Shown here piece after piece: positions 8,245 to 11,764 of a DNA stretch of 11,764 nt. Numbering within the stretch: the first letter of the stretch is position 1; the number at the start of each line of letters is the position of its first letter. Source of the stretch: DASXYU01 sp036502295 (lineage in GTDB: Bacteria; Actinomycetota; Actinomycetes; Mycobacteriales; Jatrophihabitantaceae); NCBI GenBank assembly GCA_036502295.1, contig DASXYU010000129.1, forward strand, positions 1-11,764, in the 5' to 3' direction. Position numbers and translations under genes: made by a program. Below the pieces are notes generated by a model. That model ran no database searches, had not been told where the DNA came from, and saw nothing but the letters and a program-made list of their open reading frames with translations.

Positions 8245-9333
8245 ATGAGTCACCACCAGCAGACGGTTGATCTCAATCGCGCGTCGGCTGCGGACCGCGA
8301 GTGGGTCGATGACGCGATCAACCGCGTCGAGGCCGACGCGAACCGCTCCGCCGACACGCACCTCATGCCGTTCCCGGTGGCCTCCGCCCCAGGCGTGCAC
8401 GTCTATCTCAAGGACGAGTCGACGCACCCGACCGGTTCGCTGAAGCACCGGCTGGCCCGCTCACTGTTCCTCTACACGCTCTGCAACGGCCAGATCCGCG
8501 AGGGGACGACGGTCGTCGAGGCTTCGTCGGGCTCTACCGCGATCAGTGAGGCCTACTTCGCCCGGATGCTCGGGCTGCCGTTCATCGCCGTCATCCCGGC
8601 GACCACCAGCCAGGAGAAGGTCGCCCTCATCGAACGCGAGGGCGGCAAGTGCCACCTCGTCGAAGACCCGGGTTCGGTCTACAGCGTGGCGGCGGAGATC
8701 GCTGAGGACACCGGCGGCCACTACATCGACCAGTTCACCTATGCCGAGCGCGCCACCGACTGGCGCGGCAACAACAACATCGCCGAGTCGATCTTCGACC
8801 AGATGTCGATGGAGGAGCACTCCACCCCGGAGTGGATCGTCGTCGGCGCGGGCACCGGAGGAACGTCGGCGACCATCGGTCGCTACATCCGCTACCAACA
8901 CCACGAGACGATGCTCGCCGTGGTGGATGTGGAGAACTCGGCGTTCTTCCCGTCCTGGCGCGACGAGGACGCGTCCGTGGTCACCGGCGGTGGCTCGCGC
9001 ATCGAGGGCATCGGTCGTCCTCGCGCGGAGCCGAGCTTCATCCCCGGCGTCGTCGACCGGATGCTCGTCGTTCCCGATGCGGCCTCGGTCGCCACAGCCC
9101 GCGCGATGGAGCCGATCCTCGGCCGCCGCGTGGGGCCGTCGACAGGCACCAACATGTGGGGCGTGCTGCACCTCGCCGCGGAGATGAGCGCGAAGGGGGA
9201 CGAGGGAAGCATCGTCACCCTGCTCTGCGACGGCGGGGAGCGCTACGCCCACACGTACTACAACGACTCGTGGCTCGAGGAGCAGGGCATCGACCTTTCG
9301 CCCTACAGCGTCATGCTGAGCGCACTGCTGTGA
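8245..9333 (+). CDS. cds1: PLP-dependent L-cysteine desulfhydrase, Cds1-like
   Basis: A 362-residue fold-type II PLP enzyme of the cysteine synthase superfamily. From what I remember of the sequence it is strikingly close to M. tuberculosis Cds1 (Rv3684), which degrades L-cysteine to pyruvate, ammonia and H2S. Shared blocks include EADA-RSADTHL (29-40), TGSLKHRLARSLFLY with PLP lysine K67, VEASSGSTA (91-99), ERATDWRGNNNIAESIF (168-184), the phosphate loop GAGTGGTSATIGRYIRY (201-217) and RRVGPSTGTN. SD AGGGGAG (8233-8239) lies 5 nt before the ATG. The length is slightly above that of Cds1, with a longer N-terminus. It is third in a four-gene cluster and overlaps the next gene by 4 nt. The alternative reading, a cysteine or cystathionine synthase, is less likely given the Cds1-specific blocks. 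Confidence 0.92.
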   Translation: MSHHQQTVDLNRASAADREWVDDAINRVEADANRSADTHLMPFPVASAPGVHVYLKDESTHPTGSLKHRLARSLFLYTLCNGQIREGTTVVEASSGSTAISEAYFARMLGLPFIAVIPATTSQEKVALIEREGGKCHLVEDPGSVYSVAAEIAEDTGGHYIDQFTYAERATDWRGNNNIAESIFDQMSMEEHSTPEWIVVGAGTGGTSATIGRYIRYQHHETMLAVVDVENSAFFPSWRDEDASVVTGGGSRIEGIGRPRAEPSFIPGVVDRMLVVPDAASVATARAMEPILGRRVGPSTGTNMWGVLHLAAEMSAKGDEGSIVTLLCDGGERYAHTYYNDSWLEEQGIDLSPYSVMLSALL

Positions 9334-9851
9334 ACTCGCGTAAGGCCGTCGCCGCCGCGGTGCTGATCATCCTCGGGGTTGCCTTCGGCGCGGTCGCGCG
9401 TCTCTCGGCGGGCTCCGAGCAGACCAGCTACTTCGACGACTCCACGCCGCCGCAGTACATGACGGTGAGCCAGGGGACGAGCTACCTGCTCTCGGTCCAC
9501 GGCGGGCAGCCGGCGCTCGTGGCTGCCGGCATGACGGCGTCCTCGCTCAGCTGCCAGTATGTGCTGGACGGGCAGACGACGCTGAGTCCGCTCTCGCTGA
9601 CGGCGGAGGCGGAGGACAGCAAGGCCGTCAATGCGGTCGCACGTTTCGATGCTCCGGTCGATGGCCGCATCCGCGTGGAGTGCGCTGCGTATCCCGGCCA
9701 CGTCTACATCGATGATGCGGATGACGCCCCCACCGACCTCGTCGGGCTCTACCTCCTGCTCTGCATCCTGGCGCTTACCACTGGAATCGGCCTCGGCATA
9801 GCCTCTGTGCGCTCTGCCTCTCATGTGGGACCCCCCATTACAACTGGGTAA
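9330..9851 (+). CDS. two-TM membrane protein of unknown function
   Basis: A 173-residue protein starting at a GTG that overlaps the cds1 stop (GTGA, 9330-9333), so it is probably coupled to it. A signal-anchor helix (about 6-25) and a C-terminal helix (about 137-160) enclose an extracytoplasmic domain of about 110 residues. That domain has two cysteines, C75 (SLSCQY) and C118 (RVECAAY), which could form a disulphide, plus an acidic patch YIDDADDAPTD just before the second helix. C145 lies inside that helix. I recognise no family and see no catalytic motif. Its repeated Leu/Val/Ser beta-like strands suggest a small beta-sandwich. Its position makes an envelope partner of the cysteine/H2S step possible, but this is only context. 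Confidence 0.8.
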   Translation: MNSRKAVAAAVLIILGVAFGAVARLSAGSEQTSYFDDSTPPQYMTVSQGTSYLLSVHGGQPALVAAGMTASSLSCQYVLDGQTTLSPLSLTAEAEDSKAVNAVARFDAPVDGRIRVECAAYPGHVYIDDADDAPTDLVGLYLLLCILALTTGIGLGIASVRSASHVGPPITTG

Positions 9852-9938
9852 ACAGAATGCGATATTGGGGGGTATCCGTAACTGAGAGGTCAGACTCACG
9901 GCTTGCCGGAACGGCGAGCGACATTAGTGGAGCGAGCA
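9852..9938 (+). promoter_or_regulatory. intergenic region before etfB
   Basis: These 87 nt separate the four-gene run from etfB. ACCCCCC (9830-9836, inside the end of the previous gene) and GGGGGGT (9867-9873) are inverted, but the 30-nt loop makes a hairpin weak. GGAG at 9929-9932 is the ribosome binding site for the TTG start of etfB. No -35/-10 pair was convincing, although the GT- and TA-containing stretch 9846-9885 is the AT-richest part and a plausible promoter site. Confidence 0.3.
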
Positions 9939-10733
9939 TTGAATATCGTGGTCCTGGTCAAGCAAGTGCCTGACACCGAGGCCGAGCGCAAGCTCAACCC
10001 GTCCGACAACACCCTTGATCGTGCGTCGGTCGACGCGGTGATCAACTACATCGACGAATTCGCGATCGAAGAGGGGCTGCAGCTCAAGGAGGCGCTGATT
10101 GAATCGGGTCAGGGTGGCGAGGTCACCATCCTCACCGTCGGCCCGGAGCGCGCAACCGAATCGATCCGCAAGGCGCTGAGCATGGGTGCCGACAAGGCCG
10201 TGCACATCAGCGACGAGGCGATCCGTGGTTCGGACGCCGTGCAGACCGCGAAGGTAATCGCCGCCGCGCTGAAGACGATCGAGTACGACATCGTCATCGC
10301 CGGCTCCGAGGCCACCGACTCGCGTGCGGCGATCGTCCCGACCCTCATCGCCGAGGCGCTCGGCGTCGCCGGCCTCACCCAGGCCCGCAAGGTCACCGTC
10401 GAGGGCGGCACCGCCACCGTCGAGCGGGTCACCGACACCGGATATGACAAGGTCTCCGGCTCGTTGCCGGCGGTCATCAGCGTCGTTGAGAAGATCAACG
10501 AGCCGCGCTACCCGTCCTTCAAGGGCATCATGGCGGCCAAGAGCAAGCCGATCGACGTGAAGTCGGTTGCCGACCTCGGTCTGGACGCCGCGTCGGTCGG
10601 GCTCGCCGGCGCCCCGACGCAGGTCGTCTCGTTCGAGAACGCTCCGCCGCGGGCCGCGGGCCAGACCGTGAAGGACGAGGGCGACGGCGCGAGCGCGATC
10701 GCCGACTTCCTTGCCGGCAAGAAGCTGATCTGA
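9939..10733 (+). CDS. etfB: electron transfer flavoprotein beta subunit
   Basis: A 264-residue EtfB. With EtfA it forms the soluble FAD/AMP heterodimer that accepts electrons from acyl-CoA and other dehydrogenases and passes them to an ETF:quinone oxidoreductase. Diagnostic features are the N-terminal NIVVLVKQVPDTEAERKL, NYIDEFAIEEGLQLKE (36-51), the AMP-binding AGSEATDSRAAIVPTLIAE (121-139) and the late block NEPRYPSFKGIMAAKSKP. I chose the TTG at 9939, because GGAG lies 6 nt upstream and the conserved strand begins there; TTG 9903 would add twelve poorly conserved residues. The AMP loop has Ser-Arg-Ala where many homologues have a Gly-rich turn, a small deviation. etfA follows after 41 nt. 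Confidence 0.95.
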   Translation: MNIVVLVKQVPDTEAERKLNPSDNTLDRASVDAVINYIDEFAIEEGLQLKEALIESGQGGEVTILTVGPERATESIRKALSMGADKAVHISDEAIRGSDAVQTAKVIAAALKTIEYDIVIAGSEATDSRAAIVPTLIAEALGVAGLTQARKVTVEGGTATVERVTDTGYDKVSGSLPAVISVVEKINEPRYPSFKGIMAAKSKPIDVKSVADLGLDAASVGLAGAPTQVVSFENAPPRAAGQTVKDEGDGASAIADFLAGKKLI

Positions 10734-10760
10734 GAACCAGGCCCAGTCACTTAAGACTTG

Positions 10761-10766
10761 AAGGAG
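10761..10766 (+). promoter_or_regulatory. ribosome binding site of etfA
   Basis: AAGGAG, followed by AGATAGGA, lies 8 nt before the ATG at 10775. It is the strongest Shine-Dalgarno in the window and suggests high expression of the ETF subunits. Confidence 0.8.
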
Positions 10767-10774
10767 AGATAGGA

Positions 10775-11731
10775 ATGGCAGAGGTTCTGGTTCTCGTCGA
10801 GAGTGCCAACGGCACCGTCAAGAAGGCCACCTTCGAGCTGCTCACCGCGGCTCGTGCCATCGGTGAGCCCGCGGCGGTTGTCGTCGCTGCCCCCGGTACC
10901 GCCGCTGCGCTGAAGCCGCAGCTGGCCGAGTACGGCGCGGCAAAGGTCTACGTCGCGGAGAGCGACGACATCACCGGCTACAGCGTGGCCCCGAAGGCTG
11001 AGGCGCTCGCGGCGGTCGTGGCCCAGGCATCGCCTGCGGCCGTGCTGGTGACGTCTACCGCGGAGAACAAGGAGGTGGCGGCCCGCCTCGCCTTCAAGAT
11101 CGGCTCCGGCGTGCTCACCGACGCGGTTGCGGTCGACGGCGACGGTGCCACCCAGCAGATCTTCGGTGGCGCGATCACCGTGCAGTCGAAGGTCGCCACC
11201 GGCGTTCCCGTCGTGACTGTGCGTGCCAACGCCTACGCCCCTCAGCCCTCCGCCGGTGCGGCGGAGGAGGTGGCCGTCTCGTTCACCGTCTCCGACGCCG
11301 GCAAGGCCGCGACGATCGTCGAGTCGGTCGCCGAGGAGAAGGGCTCACGGCCGGCTCTCGCCGATGCCTCCGTCGTCGTCTCGGGCGGTCGCGGCATCGG
11401 TGCGGCGGAGAACTTCGCGATCATCGAGAAGCTCGCAGACTCTCTCGGTGCCGCCGTCGGCGCCTCACGCGCCGTCGTCGACGCGGGCTGGGTGCCGCAC
11501 ACGATGCAGGTCGGTCAGACCGGTGTCACCGTCAGCCCGCAGCTCTACATCGCGGTGGGCATCTCGGGTGCGATCCAGCATCGCGCTGGAATGCAGACGT
11601 CCAAGACGATCGTCGCCATCAACAAGGACCCGGAGGCGCCGATCTTCGAGCTCGCCGACTTCGGTGTCGTCGGTGATCTCTTCACCGTCGCTCCGGCACT
11701 CGCCGAGGAGATCACCAAGCGCAAGGGCTGA
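10775..11731 (+). CDS. etfA: electron transfer flavoprotein alpha subunit
   Basis: A 318-residue EtfA, the full family length. The N-terminal domain (MAEVLVLVES to about 185) pairs with EtfB. The C-terminal FAD-binding domain shows SGGRGIGAAENF (203-214), SRAVVDAGWVPHTMQVGQTG (231-250) with FAD-contacting R232 and the TGVTVSP loop, GISGAIQHRAGM (262-273), and INKDPEAPIFELADFGVVGD (282-301). All the expected FAD contacts appear present. It is transcribed with etfB and preceded by a strong Shine-Dalgarno. The last 33 nt of the window hold no further start. No acyl-CoA dehydrogenase or ETF:quinone oxidoreductase gene is visible; the enoyl-CoA hydratase 3 kb upstream is the nearest pathway relative. 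Confidence 0.96.
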   Translation: MAEVLVLVESANGTVKKATFELLTAARAIGEPAAVVVAAPGTAAALKPQLAEYGAAKVYVAESDDITGYSVAPKAEALAAVVAQASPAAVLVTSTAENKEVAARLAFKIGSGVLTDAVAVDGDGATQQIFGGAITVQSKVATGVPVVTVRANAYAPQPSAGAAEEVAVSFTVSDAGKAATIVESVAEEKGSRPALADASVVVSGGRGIGAAENFAIIEKLADSLGAAVGASRAVVDAGWVPHTMQVGQTGVTVSPQLYIAVGISGAIQHRAGMQTSKTIVAINKDPEAPIFELADFGVVGDLFTVAPALAEEITKRKG

Positions 11732-11764
11732 GAAGCCTTCGAAGCCCCGGCCCACGCGTCAACG

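Noticed and set aside
9830..9873. ACCCCCC/GGGGGGT inverted repeat before etfB as a terminator
   Set aside because: The 30-nt loop and homopolymeric arms make a stable specific hairpin doubtful, and no T-run follows.

Overview
The window is high-GC DNA with very short intergenic gaps, GTG and TTG starts and 4-nt stop/start overlaps. Its genes resemble those of Actinomycetota, most clearly a cysteine desulfhydrase very close to mycobacterial Cds1. I cannot name a genus. Most of it is chromosomal housekeeping and metabolic DNA. I see no phage, insertion sequence, tRNA, rRNA or CRISPR array.

Layout. 1-753 (-) is the N-terminal part of an MFS efflux-type transporter that runs off the left edge. 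It is divergent from an alpha/beta hydrolase at 795-1673 (+). This hydrolase converges on a glycogen debranching enzyme, GlgX/TreX (1755-3878, -), and between the two lies a 51-nt near-perfect palindrome. Divergent from glgX are a small Pro/Gly/Gln-rich single-pass membrane protein (4006-4422, +) and an orphan ABC ATPase (about 4518-5336, +). The ATPase start region is buried in a 29-bp imperfect hairpin at 4475-4541. The stretch 5337-5793 has no intact gene. It holds the C-terminal remnant of a NarL-type histidine kinase on the minus strand, butted against the C-terminal remnant of a family 2 glycosyltransferase on the plus strand, as if one deletion removed the 5' parts of two divergent genes. 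A paralogue of the first hydrolase follows at 5806-6681.

From 6784 to 9851 four plus-strand genes are packed like an operon: enoyl-CoA hydratase, HAD phosphatase, Cds1-like cysteine desulfhydrase, and an unrecognised two-TM membrane protein. Two junctions are GTGA overlaps and one gap is 10 nt. After 87 nt come etfB (9939-10733) and etfA (10775-11731), the electron-transfer flavoprotein that takes electrons from acyl-CoA dehydrogenases. The hydratase and ETF both suggest fatty-acid or amino-acid acyl-CoA oxidation. The desulfhydrase links the block to cysteine catabolism and H2S release.

I did not find a convincing new multi-gene system. The points most worth checking are the long hairpin over the ABC ATPase start, the twin gene remnants with a shared break point, and the palindrome with a competing third arm between the first hydrolase and glgX.
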